Assembly: GCA_964542755.1 (NCBI GenBank)
Contig: CAZIWL010000054.1
Location: 1 to 26,712 of the forward strand
Source: SKLM01 sp964542755
GTDB lineage: Bacteria > Chloroflexota > Anaerolineae > B4-G1
DNA length: 26,712 bases
Direction: 5' to 3'
Shown here: piece after piece, positions 7,868-14,472 of the stretch
How the letters are laid out: each line of letters begins with the position of its first letter
Numbering within the stretch: position 1 is the stretch's first letter
Translations under genes and position numbers: made by a program
Notes under the pieces: generated by a model
The model's database searches: none
The model's input: the letters and a program-made list of their open reading frames with translations, nothing else
Told to the model about the DNA's origin: nothing

Positions 7868-8293
7868 CTAGAATGGAATCTCTTCTTCCTCGTCTTCTAC
7901 CGGAGGCTCCTCCATGCTCGTGCCAGCGGAAGAGGGCGCACCCGCGCCAGCACGGCCCATAAACCGGACATTCCGTGCCGTGAGCTCGAAGGACGCACGC
8001 GGATTGCCGTCCCGATCGGTCCATATGCGGGGGCCACCCGTCTCTGGGTCAGGATTGAGGCGACCCTCCACCAAAACCTGACGCCCTTTCGCAAGGTACT
8101 CGTTACAGGTTTCGGCCAAACCGCGCCATGCGGATATGCGGAACCAGACGGTCTCCTCTCCCTGGGAACCGTCTTGGTTTGTCCAGCGACGGTTAGTGGC
8201 GACGGAGAAGCTTGTGACGGGGACTCCGCTCTGGGTGTAGCGCATTTGAGGATCCTGACCCAGGTTGCCGACGATAATGACTTTCTGGTACAT
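7868..8293 (-). CDS. ssb: Single-stranded DNA-binding protein
   Basis: The 141-residue product starts MYQKVIIVGNLGQDP, typical of SSB. Residues 1-108 form the OB fold, with RYTQSGVPVTSFSVATNRRW, the WFRISAWRGLAE block and VLVEGRL. A short Ala/Gly/Ser linker leads to the acidic tip DEEEEIPF, the signal by which SSB recruits replication and repair partners. SSB coats single-stranded DNA in replication, recombination and repair. The start ATG has AAGGAGG at proper spacing, and a good promoter lies at 8344-8372. It is not next to rpsF/rpsR as in many Firmicutes; here it heads a cluster with DUF3467 and translin. The linker is short, about 20 residues. No anomalies. Confidence 0.97.
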   Translation of the reverse strand: MYQKVIIVGNLGQDPQMRYTQSGVPVTSFSVATNRRWTNQDGSQGEETVWFRISAWRGLAETCNEYLAKGRQVLVEGRLNPDPETGGPRIWTDRDGNPRASFELTARNVRFMGRAGAGAPSSAGTSMEEPPVEDEEEEIPF

Positions 8294-8343
8294 GGGTGCC
8301 TCCTTGTTGAATAGTGGATGGGTTCTGGCGTGGACTAGTATGC

Positions 8344-8372
8344 ATCTTACAGCAGATTCTGGGGCGCGTCAA
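8344..8372 (-). promoter_or_regulatory. Promoter of ssb
   Basis: On the minus strand, TTGACG (8367-8372, five of six), 17-base spacer, TAAGAT (8344-8349, four of six). Transcription would begin near 8337, about 44 bases before the ATG. The -35 starts two bases after the terminator palindrome of the upstream gene, so the terminator's short T-run merges with the -35 box. Confidence 0.6.
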
Positions 8373-8373
8373 A

Positions 8374-8411
8374 TGCGGACGAGCCCCTGCAGCTGCAGGG
8401 GCTCGTCCGCA
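8374..8411 (-). terminator. Terminator of glutamate dehydrogenase
   Basis: A perfect 38-base palindrome with 19-bp arms (TGCGGACGAGCCCCTGCAG and its complement), 29 bases past the dehydrogenase stop. Like 764-795 it has no loop. Only three T follow on the minus strand, so the stem must do most of the work. Confidence 0.75.
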
Positions 8412-8440
8412 CTCAACTGGGGCGGACAAGCTTCACGGGC

Positions 8441-9688
8441 CTAGACCCAGCCGCGGAGCTTGCAGACCTCGGCGACGCGGGCTACGGCGACCACGTAGGC
8501 GCCCATTCGATTCTTCACGCCGTAGCGATCGGCGGTTTCGTGGACGGCGTGGAAAGCGGCCGTCATCTTCTTGTCCAAGCGCTCATAGACGGTATCCTCC
8601 TCCCAGTAGTAGTCGTAGGCGTTCTGTACCTGCTCGAAGTAGGAGACGGTCACGCCACCGGCGTTGCAGAGGAAGTCTGGGATGACGTAGACACCGTTGT
8701 CATAGAGGATGTCGTCGGCCTCGGGGGTGGTGGGGCCATTGGCGAACTCGGCCACGATCTTGGCCTTGACGTTGCCCGCGTTGGCGCCCGTCAGCTGGTT
8801 CTCCAAGGCGGCCGGGATGAGGACGGTGACGTCTAGCTCAAGGAGTTCATCGTTGGTGATGTTCTTGGCGCCGGGGAAGTCAGCCACGGCACCGGTGTCC
8901 ATCTTGTGAGCTTTGACGGCCTCTGAAGCAAGCCCGTCCTGGTTGTAGATGGCGCCGCTGGAATCGGAGACAGCAACCACCTTGAGGCCTAGGAGCTCCT
9001 CGCCTAGACTGTGGCCAAAGGATCCAGCGTTACCGTAACCCTGGATCGCTGCAGTGGCCCCGTTGAGGTCGATGCCGAGGGTTTCTCCGGCTTCCCGGAT
9101 GGTGTACATTCCCCCACGGGCTGTCGCATCGCCGCGGCCCTTGGAACCGCCCAGGGGGATGGGCTTACCGGTGATGACGCCGGGAACGTTGTGGCCCCGG
9201 AGGAAGGAGTACTCGTCCATCATCCAGGCCATAATCTGAGGATTCGTGTAGACGTCGGGTGCGGGCACGTCGACCTCTTCCCCGATGATACGTCCGACCT
9301 GGCGGATGTAGGCTCGGCTGAGGCGCTCCAGCTCTCGCTGGGACATTTCCTTGGGATTGCAGACGACCCCGCCCTTGCCACCGCCGAGAGGCAGATTGAC
9401 CACGGCTGTCTTCCACGTCATCCAGGCGGCCAGGGCGCGGACCGTGTCAATGGTCTCCTCCGGGTGGAACCTCAAGCCACCCTTGGTGGGGCCCAGCGCG
9501 TCATTGTACTGCACGCGGAACCCGCGGAAGACCTTGATACTACCGTCGTCCATGCGGACTGGGAGGGTGACGTGGAACTCGCGCAGCGGCCAGCGCAGGA
9601 GTTCGTGGGTCGCCGAGTCCAGCTTCATAATGCCGGCGGCTTCATCCAGTTGCTGCTGCGCAATGGCGAAAGGGTTCTGTCTTGACAT
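8441..9688 (-). CDS. gdhA: NAD(P)-dependent glutamate dehydrogenase
   Basis: The product has 415 residues, typical of the hexameric bacterial Glu/Leu/Phe/Val dehydrogenase family. It interconverts glutamate with 2-oxoglutarate and ammonia. Seen are GPTKGGLRFHP (K69), the catalytic lysine K105 in PLGGGKGG, D145 in PAPDVYTNPQ, and the Rossmann motif GYGNAG (217-222), which starts the nucleotide-binding domain. Length and the lysine-pocket residues favour glutamate over branched-chain substrates. The cofactor choice cannot be told reliably by eye. The frame is open up to 9775, but the ATG at 9688 has GGAGG at 8-base spacing and gives the normal family N-terminus. The gene lies between gatB and ssb, ends in the 38-base palindrome, and is probably transcribed alone. 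No promoter could be read with confidence in the 200 bases upstream. Confidence 0.94.
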   Translation of the reverse strand: MSRQNPFAIAQQQLDEAAGIMKLDSATHELLRWPLREFHVTLPVRMDDGSIKVFRGFRVQYNDALGPTKGGLRFHPEETIDTVRALAAWMTWKTAVVNLPLGGGKGGVVCNPKEMSQRELERLSRAYIRQVGRIIGEEVDVPAPDVYTNPQIMAWMMDEYSFLRGHNVPGVITGKPIPLGGSKGRGDATARGGMYTIREAGETLGIDLNGATAAIQGYGNAGSFGHSLGEELLGLKVVAVSDSSGAIYNQDGLASEAVKAHKMDTGAVADFPGAKNITNDELLELDVTVLIPAALENQLTGANAGNVKAKIVAEFANGPTTPEADDILYDNGVYVIPDFLCNAGGVTVSYFEQVQNAYDYYWEEDTVYERLDKKMTAAFHAVHETADRYGVKNRMGAYVVAVARVAEVCKLRGWV

Positions 9689-9696
9689 TAGGCTTT

Positions 9697-9701
9697 CCTC
9701 C
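9697..9701 (-). promoter_or_regulatory. Ribosome binding site that fixes the gdhA start
   Basis: GGAGG (within GGAGGAAA) eight bases before the ATG at 9688; it excludes the extra 29 residues of the longest frame. Confidence 0.75.
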
Positions 9702-9865
9702 GTATAGGTTTGTGGATGCTCTCCAGCCGACTGAACATCGGCTGTGCTATTGGACTGGGGAAGGACCTCCGGCATAGCCTCGTCCCGATCTTACCGGGAA
9801 TACTGTGGGCCGTTGTCGGTTGCTCTACCCTTCAGTTGCGGTTCTGTAGACCCATGAACGAACCA

Positions 9866-9896
9866 GAGGCTAGCCACGTCGTCAATTGCTAGCCTC
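9866..9896 (-). terminator. Stem-loop over the gatB stop codon
   Basis: GAGGCTAGC (9866-9874) pairs perfectly with GCTAGCCTC (9888-9896) around a 13-base loop. The TAG stop of gatB lies in the stem. There is no clear T-run after it, so it is a weak intrinsic terminator or an mRNA-end protecting structure. Confidence 0.5.
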
Positions 9897-11334
9897 GTCT
9901 GATCTCCAGCTGTTCGGTCAGTAGGTCTCGGGCCAATTGAGGATTTGCCTTCCCTCGCGTGGCCCTCATTATCCGGCCGATGAACCATCCGATGACTTGA
10001 TGCTTCCCGGCAAGGTACTCTTGGACTTGCTCCGGGTTGCGATCGAGTACTTGGGTCACGATGCTCCGGACCTCCGCTTGATCCGACATCTGAGCGAGGC
10101 CCTGTTCCTCGACGATGGGGCGTGCTGCACGACCGGTTTCCACCATCTGCTCGAGGACATCCTTTGCGGTGGTCTGGTTGATGGTGTCTCTTTCCACCAA
10201 GTCGATAAGCTCCGCCAGCTGCTCCGGTGAGGTCTTGATGTCCGCGATGGACCGGCCCCTGGCCTTGAGCAAGCGGAAGAGCTCGCCCGTGATCCAGTTG
10301 GCCGCCTGCTTGGGTGGGGCGCCAGCCTCAATGACGCGCTCGAAGGTGTCCGCCACGGCCTTGTCCTCTACGAGCACCCGCGCGTCGTAGTCGGTCAGAC
10401 TGTACTCGCCAACGAAGCGGGACTGCTTTGCCCTCGGGAGCTCTGGAAGGGCGTCGCGGAGCGCCTCGACCTCCTCCCGACTGATCTCGATCGGTGGGAT
10501 ATCGGGCTCGGGGAAGTAGCGGTAGTCGTGGGCGAACTCCTTCCCGCGCTGGGGCACGGTGACGCCTTCGACCTCGTTCCAGCCCATTGTCTGCTGCTCG
10601 ACGACCCCGCCACCCTCCAGGGTCTGGATCTGCTGGTTGATCTCGTGGGCGATGGAGTCGTGAAGGGCGCGGAAGGAGTTGAGGTTTTTCACCTCATGCC
10701 TGGCGCCCATCTCGTCCGAACGTGAGGGGCGGACGCTGACGTTGGCCTCAAACCGCATCACGCCGCGCTCCATGTTCCCCGAGTTGACGTCGAGATAGAC
10801 GAGGATCTGACGCAGCGCCTCGCCGTAAGCCCGGGCCTCCTCGGGCGAGTGCATGTCGGGCTCCGACACGATCTCAAGCAGTGGGACACCGGCACGGTTG
10901 AGGTCCACCTTGCTGCCGCCATTCCTATGGTAGAGCTTCCCGGCGTCTTCCTCCAGATGGGCCCGGCGGATGCGCACCGTACGCTGGGCGCCGGCGACAT
11001 CGAAGGTGAGTTCGCCGTCCACGGCCACCGGCAGCGCGTACTGGGAGACTTGGTAGCCCTTGGGTAGGTCAGGGTAGAAGTACGACTTACGCGCGAAACG
11101 GTTGACCGGCGGGATGGTGCACCCGAGGGCCAGGCCGGTCTGTACCGCGATCTCGACGGCTTGCTGGTTGACGACCGGAAGAACGCCCGGCATCGCCGTG
11201 CACACAGGACAGACGTAGGTATTGGGCTCCAGGTTGCCGGTGTCCTCCACGACGGGACACCCGCAGAACATCTTCGAGCGGGTATGAATCTGGGCGTGGA
11301 CCTCCAGCCCAATAGTTGGTTCGTACCTGGTCAC
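9889..11334 (-). CDS. gatB: Aspartyl/glutamyl-tRNA(Asn/Gln) amidotransferase subunit B
   Basis: The 481-residue product is the tRNA-binding and kinase subunit of the GatCAB complex, which turns Glu-tRNA(Gln) and/or Asp-tRNA(Asn) into the amidated forms. The N-terminus reads YEPTIGLEVHAQIHTRSKMFCGC, and four cysteines (24, 26, 42, 45) form the zinc knuckle with VCPVC. The motifs PDLPKGYQVSQY and RAHLEEDAGKL belong to the ATP/Mg catalytic cradle. The C-terminal 150 residues are the helical plus YqeY-like tail domain. It starts with GTG at 11334, with only a weak purine-rich ribosome site. It has its own promoter at 11426-11454. gatA and gatC are not in the window, which is common in this part of the tree. 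The stop codon lies inside a stem-loop. Confidence 0.97.
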   Translation of the reverse strand: MTRYEPTIGLEVHAQIHTRSKMFCGCPVVEDTGNLEPNTYVCPVCTAMPGVLPVVNQQAVEIAVQTGLALGCTIPPVNRFARKSYFYPDLPKGYQVSQYALPVAVDGELTFDVAGAQRTVRIRRAHLEEDAGKLYHRNGGSKVDLNRAGVPLLEIVSEPDMHSPEEARAYGEALRQILVYLDVNSGNMERGVMRFEANVSVRPSRSDEMGARHEVKNLNSFRALHDSIAHEINQQIQTLEGGGVVEQQTMGWNEVEGVTVPQRGKEFAHDYRYFPEPDIPPIEISREEVEALRDALPELPRAKQSRFVGEYSLTDYDARVLVEDKAVADTFERVIEAGAPPKQAANWITGELFRLLKARGRSIADIKTSPEQLAELIDLVERDTINQTTAKDVLEQMVETGRAARPIVEEQGLAQMSDQAEVRSIVTQVLDRNPEQVQEYLAGKHQVIGWFIGRIMRATRGKANPQLARDLLTEQLEIRRG

Positions 11335-11425
11335 AATCTTTCGTCGCTCTTAGTCATCGTTTGGACCGCGGCGCACTGCTCTCCGGCCCAAAGCCATGCA
11401 CGGAGTGCGTTGCGAGCATGAACGT

Positions 11426-11454
11426 ATTATACTGGATTCTGCGCTTCTTGCCAC
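11426..11454 (-). promoter_or_regulatory. Promoter of gatB
   Basis: On the minus strand, GTGGCA (11449-11454, four of six), 17-base spacer, perfect TATAAT (11426-11431). The leader would be about 85 bases. The -35 overlaps the small palindrome CCACAGTGTGG (11451-11461), a possible operator. Confidence 0.6.
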
Positions 11455-11467
11455 AGTGTGGGCTGGC

Positions 11468-12637
11468 TTAGCCGTGCTGACGCATGAAGCGTTGGAGACG
11501 CTCCAGGGCCTGCTCTATCTTCTCATACGCCGTGGCGTAGGAGCAGCGCACGTAGCCGGAACCGGCCTCGCCGAAGGCACTGCCCGGGACGACGGCGACT
11601 CGCTCCTCGTGCAGTAGGCGCTCGGCGAACTGGTTGTCGTCCATGCCGGTGACCTGGATGGAGGGGAAGGCGTAGAAGGCTCCCCGAGGCTCGAAGCAGT
11701 CGAGTCCGAGGTCGTTGAGGCCGCTCACGATAAGACGGCGACGCCGATCGTACTCGGCGACCATCTCCTGGACGAAGGGTTCTCCCTCGCGCAGGGCGGC
11801 CAGGGCCGCGTGCTGGGACACCGTGGGAGCGCACATGATGGTGTATTGGTGCACCTTGCGCAGCTGGCCCAGGATCTCGGCGGGGGCCGCTATGAAGCCT
11901 ATGCGCCAGCCGGTCATAGCGTAGGCCTTGGAGAAACCCTGCAGGAGAATGGTGCGGCTGTACATGCCGGGGAGGCTGGGGAAGCAGACGTGTTCGGTGT
12001 CGTAGACCAAGCGGTCGTAGATCTCATCGGAGATGACGAGCAGGTCGTACTGCTTGGCCACGGCGGCGATCTCGTTGAGCCGCTCCCTGCTCATGACTGC
12101 GCCGGTCGGATTGTTGGGGTAGCCGATAAGGAGGGCCTTGGTCCGCGGCGTAATGGCCGAGACGATCTCGTCGGCCGTGATCTGGAAGTCGTTCTCCACG
12201 GAAGTGGGCACAATCACGGGCTTGCCCCCGGCAAACGTGACCTCGGGGGCGTAGGAGACGAAGCAGGGCTCAGGGACGATGCACTCGTCGCCGGGGTCAA
12301 GCGTGGCGGCCAGGGCCAAGTAGAGCCCCTCGGAGACGCCCACCGTGACCAAGATTTCGCTGGCCGGGTTGTACGTCTGGTCGTAGAGGGTGTCCAGATG
12401 GTCGGCAATGGCGCGGCGGAGCTCCATCAGACCCGAGTTCGAGCTGTAGTGGGTCTCCCCTTCCTTCAGGGACTGAATGCCGGCCTGAACAATGGGGTCT
12501 GGTGTGGGGAAATCAGGTTCACCGATACCCAGGCTGATAACGTCGTCCATGGTGGCGGCAATGTCGAAGAAGCGGCGAATGCCCGAGGGGGGGACGTCCG
12601 TGATGCGCTTCGAGACGAGGTTACTGACGCGATGCAT
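11468..12637 (-). CDS. Class I/II PLP-dependent aminotransferase
   Basis: The product has 389 residues, fold-type I aminotransferase. The pyridoxal-phosphate lysine is K237 in GFSKAYAMTGWR. N176 (in YPNNPTG), D204 and Y207 (SDEIYDRL) position the cofactor, and R245 and the C-terminal RCSYA arginine bind phosphate and the substrate carboxylate. The family includes aspartate, aromatic and N-acetyl-LL-diaminopimelate aminotransferases; the opening LGIGEPDFPTPDPI and overall length suit a general aspartate/aromatic aminotransferase, but the substrate cannot be fixed from sequence. The ATG has GGAGG with good spacing. It follows the PAS gene by 63 bases and may share its transcript. No terminator is seen after it; gatB has its own promoter. 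Confidence 0.92.
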   Translation of the reverse strand: MHRVSNLVSKRITDVPPSGIRRFFDIAATMDDVISLGIGEPDFPTPDPIVQAGIQSLKEGETHYSSNSGLMELRRAIADHLDTLYDQTYNPASEILVTVGVSEGLYLALAATLDPGDECIVPEPCFVSYAPEVTFAGGKPVIVPTSVENDFQITADEIVSAITPRTKALLIGYPNNPTGAVMSRERLNEIAAVAKQYDLLVISDEIYDRLVYDTEHVCFPSLPGMYSRTILLQGFSKAYAMTGWRIGFIAAPAEILGQLRKVHQYTIMCAPTVSQHAALAALREGEPFVQEMVAEYDRRRRLIVSGLNDLGLDCFEPRGAFYAFPSIQVTGMDDNQFAERLLHEERVAVVPGSAFGEAGSGYVRCSYATAYEKIEQALERLQRFMRQHG

Positions 12638-12700
12638 TAAGGAACCTCCGTGACGCGTATCAAGCGTCGTCTGATTGGTTGACTTGCGGTGACGATGGGT

Positions 12701-13081
12701 TTACTTCTCGGGTCCACGCGGGGACCCGAAGACCAGCTCTGTGCGTTCGTTCCACATCAGCTCGGCGACGCCGCGCAGACGGCCGTCGGTGACGAGCGGA
12801 ATGAGAACGATGGTCTCATCGAGACCGTCCTCCTTCACGTGGTGGTACCGGGTGGGGGTGAAATCGCCGGTGCGGTAGCGAGCGTACATCGCCTCGATCT
12901 CGGCCTGAGAGGTGGGGTTGTGGCAGTCGTTCAGATGGGTGCCCACCAGCTGTTCGCCGCCGCGGTCCCCGTAGTGCTGGAGGGCCAGGTCATTGAGGTA
13001 GATGATGTGTCCAGTCTCATCGGCGATGGTGACGACGGCCCGCAGACCCTCGAAAAGCTTACCGAGCTCTCCGTAGTCCAT
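12701..13081 (-). CDS. Single-domain PAS protein
   Basis: The product has 126 residues and is essentially one PAS domain: FEGLRAVVTIADETGHIIYLNDLALQHYG at the start, a helix with GTHLNDCHNP, then the strands with YHHVKEDGLDETIVLIPL. It has no output domain, kinase or DNA-binding part. CHNPTS around residue 53 resembles the heme-binding-type CHxxP spot of some PAS proteins, but I cannot assign a cofactor. The start overlaps the stop of the DUF362 gene by one base (TGATG), so it is translated by re-initiation after it. Such stand-alone PAS proteins may sense a small molecule and act through a partner, here perhaps the DUF362 protein. Function unknown; the domain call is good. Confidence 0.87.
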   Translation of the reverse strand: MDYGELGKLFEGLRAVVTIADETGHIIYLNDLALQHYGDRGGEQLVGTHLNDCHNPTSQAEIEAMYARYRTGDFTPTRYHHVKEDGLDETIVLIPLVTDGRLRGVAELMWNERTELVFGSPRGPEK

Positions 13082-14322
13082 CAGGCCTTCCTCTCGCGGC
13101 GCTGGAGGAGCCAGGCGCCGACGCCCAGTGCGCCAATGAGGGCGGTCAGGCCCACCGCCGCTGCGGCGACGGTCTCGCGCTGCATGCCGGGCATAACCGC
13201 GCCGCGTAGGCCGGCCTCAGCACCGTACTCGCAGAAGAGTCGGCCCCATTTGGTCTCCAGGGCCCTCTCGACGCGCGGTCGGCCGACGAAGGGGTACCAG
13301 TAAACGTTGTGGTAGAAATTACTGGCGAAATAGGACCAGGGGACGACGGGTGAGCGGAGGAGCAGGCCCTCCATCGGTTTGAGGGGGCCATGGTAGATCA
13401 GCTTCTGACCTCGACTGGCGAAGGTGTCCTCCTGGACGAAATCCCAATCCTGGGCCATGACCCAGTCGCGGTCCTCGCCGACGATCTCGATCTCATCGGG
13501 ATCGCCTACGCCGAGTCCCATCTCGTGGGCGGTGCGGATGAAGCGGATGTCCAGCGGATTGAAGCCCTGCAGATGGGCCGACATGGCGTCGATGGCCACC
13601 TGGTCGGCGCTGGCGAGAAGGATGTCTTTCTCGTGCCAGCGCATGGCCCGCGGGCCTGGGCCGTCGCCGGCGAAGGTGCCGTCCATCACGGCAAAGAGCC
13701 CAGGATGGATATCCTGCTGGATCATCAGCAGGTCGACCAGCGTGTCGTGGATGTCTGCGTGGGTCCAGTGGCGCCGCCGGCCGAGCAAGCCCCCAAAGGC
13801 GTTCTTCATAGCCCCGGTGATGGTGGTGAAGACATGGGTCTTGACCGTAGGAAGCTGGACGATATTGCGGCCGATCAGGATCTCCGGGATGTGGACGCCC
13901 TCTGGATAGATCTTGTCGAGGACGAGGAACGGTTCGGGCGGATCGTAGCGGACCCAGTTGTACTGAGGTTCAAAAAGGTGAGCGTTGCGGATGCCGTAGG
14001 TATCCACGACGAACTTGTGTTTGTTGTTCCGCTCCCCGACGTGGGCGTCGACGACCACGGTATCGTTGTGGGCGGCGATGAGGTTCTCGTAACCGGCGGC
14101 CCGTAGCCCCCGGATGACGCCCTCCAACTGCCACGGCGCGGTGGAGCAGGCCGGATACCAGGTCTGCCACGAGATGTTGATCTTGAGGAGAGTCTCTTTG
14201 TCCTTGGGGAGGGCATCTTGGATGTCGGCCAGGTCCATGAGACGTGAATAATCCTTAAGCACCGTCTCTGGGCTGGTCTTGAGAACGGCTACCTTGCCTC
14301 GTCCAGGAAAGTCCTTGGTCAT
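13081..14322 (-). CDS. DUF362 family protein with C-terminal membrane anchor
   Basis: The product has 413 residues. Its core matches the DUF362 pattern (COG2006): KVAVLKTSPETVLKDY, then LKINISWQTWYPACSTAPWQ, the central LPTVKTHVFTTITGAMKN block, and the ADQVAIDAMSAHL end. DUF362 proteins have no settled biochemical role; some are fused to ferredoxin domains, but no iron-sulfur Cys cluster is present here. Residues about 384-406 are one hydrophobic helix (Ala/Gly/Leu-rich) followed by RRERKA, a tail anchor or single-pass membrane segment with a basic cytoplasmic end. No signal peptide is visible. The frame is open to 14424, but the ATG at 14322 has GGAGGT just upstream. A promoter lies at 14415-14442. 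The gene is coupled to the PAS gene by a one-base overlap. Confidence 0.87.
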   Translation of the reverse strand: MTKDFPGRGKVAVLKTSPETVLKDYSRLMDLADIQDALPKDKETLLKINISWQTWYPACSTAPWQLEGVIRGLRAAGYENLIAAHNDTVVVDAHVGERNNKHKFVVDTYGIRNAHLFEPQYNWVRYDPPEPFLVLDKIYPEGVHIPEILIGRNIVQLPTVKTHVFTTITGAMKNAFGGLLGRRRHWTHADIHDTLVDLLMIQQDIHPGLFAVMDGTFAGDGPGPRAMRWHEKDILLASADQVAIDAMSAHLQGFNPLDIRFIRTAHEMGLGVGDPDEIEIVGEDRDWVMAQDWDFVQEDTFASRGQKLIYHGPLKPMEGLLLRSPVVPWSYFASNFYHNVYWYPFVGRPRVERALETKWGRLFCEYGAEAGLRGAVMPGMQRETVAAAAVGLTALIGALGVGAWLLQRRERKA

Positions 14323-14383
14323 CTTACCTCCGGTTGCTCGTCGATTGAGATGGGCGTCTTTGGACAACGGGACAGGCCACATA

Positions 14384-14414
14384 CGCCGTCGCGCGCACCC
14401 ATCGTGCGACGGCG
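14384..14414 (-). other. Hairpin at the predicted 5' end of the DUF362 transcript
   Basis: CGCCGTCGC (14384-14392) pairs with GCGACGGCG (14406-14414) around a 13-base loop. With transcription expected near 14408, most or all of it would be the first structure in the mRNA leader. It may protect the 5' end or serve as an operator. Confidence 0.4.
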
Positions 14415-14442
14415 ATTGTACCACGCTTCAGGATCAGGTCAA
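14415..14442 (-). promoter_or_regulatory. Promoter of the DUF362-PAS operon
   Basis: On the minus strand, TTGACC (14437-14442, five of six), 16-base spacer, TACAAT (14415-14420, five of six) preceded by TGG, an extended -10. A consistent, strong-looking site. Confidence 0.65.
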
Positions 14443-14456
14443 CGATTTGTCTGGGG

Positions 14457-14469
14457 GGCGCAAGGCGCC
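14457..14469 (-). terminator. Small hairpin after the MurF-Alr stop
   Basis: GGCGC (14457-14461) and GCGCC (14465-14469) with a three-base loop, directly after the stop at 14473. Run of C follows on the minus strand rather than T, so termination is doubtful. Confidence 0.3.
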
Positions 14470-14472
14470 GCG

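Noticed and set aside
12652..12668. GACGC/GCGTC hairpin as a terminator between the PAS and aminotransferase genes
   Set aside because: The stem has only five pairs and no T-run, and it lies directly before the aminotransferase ribosome site, so it is not convincing.
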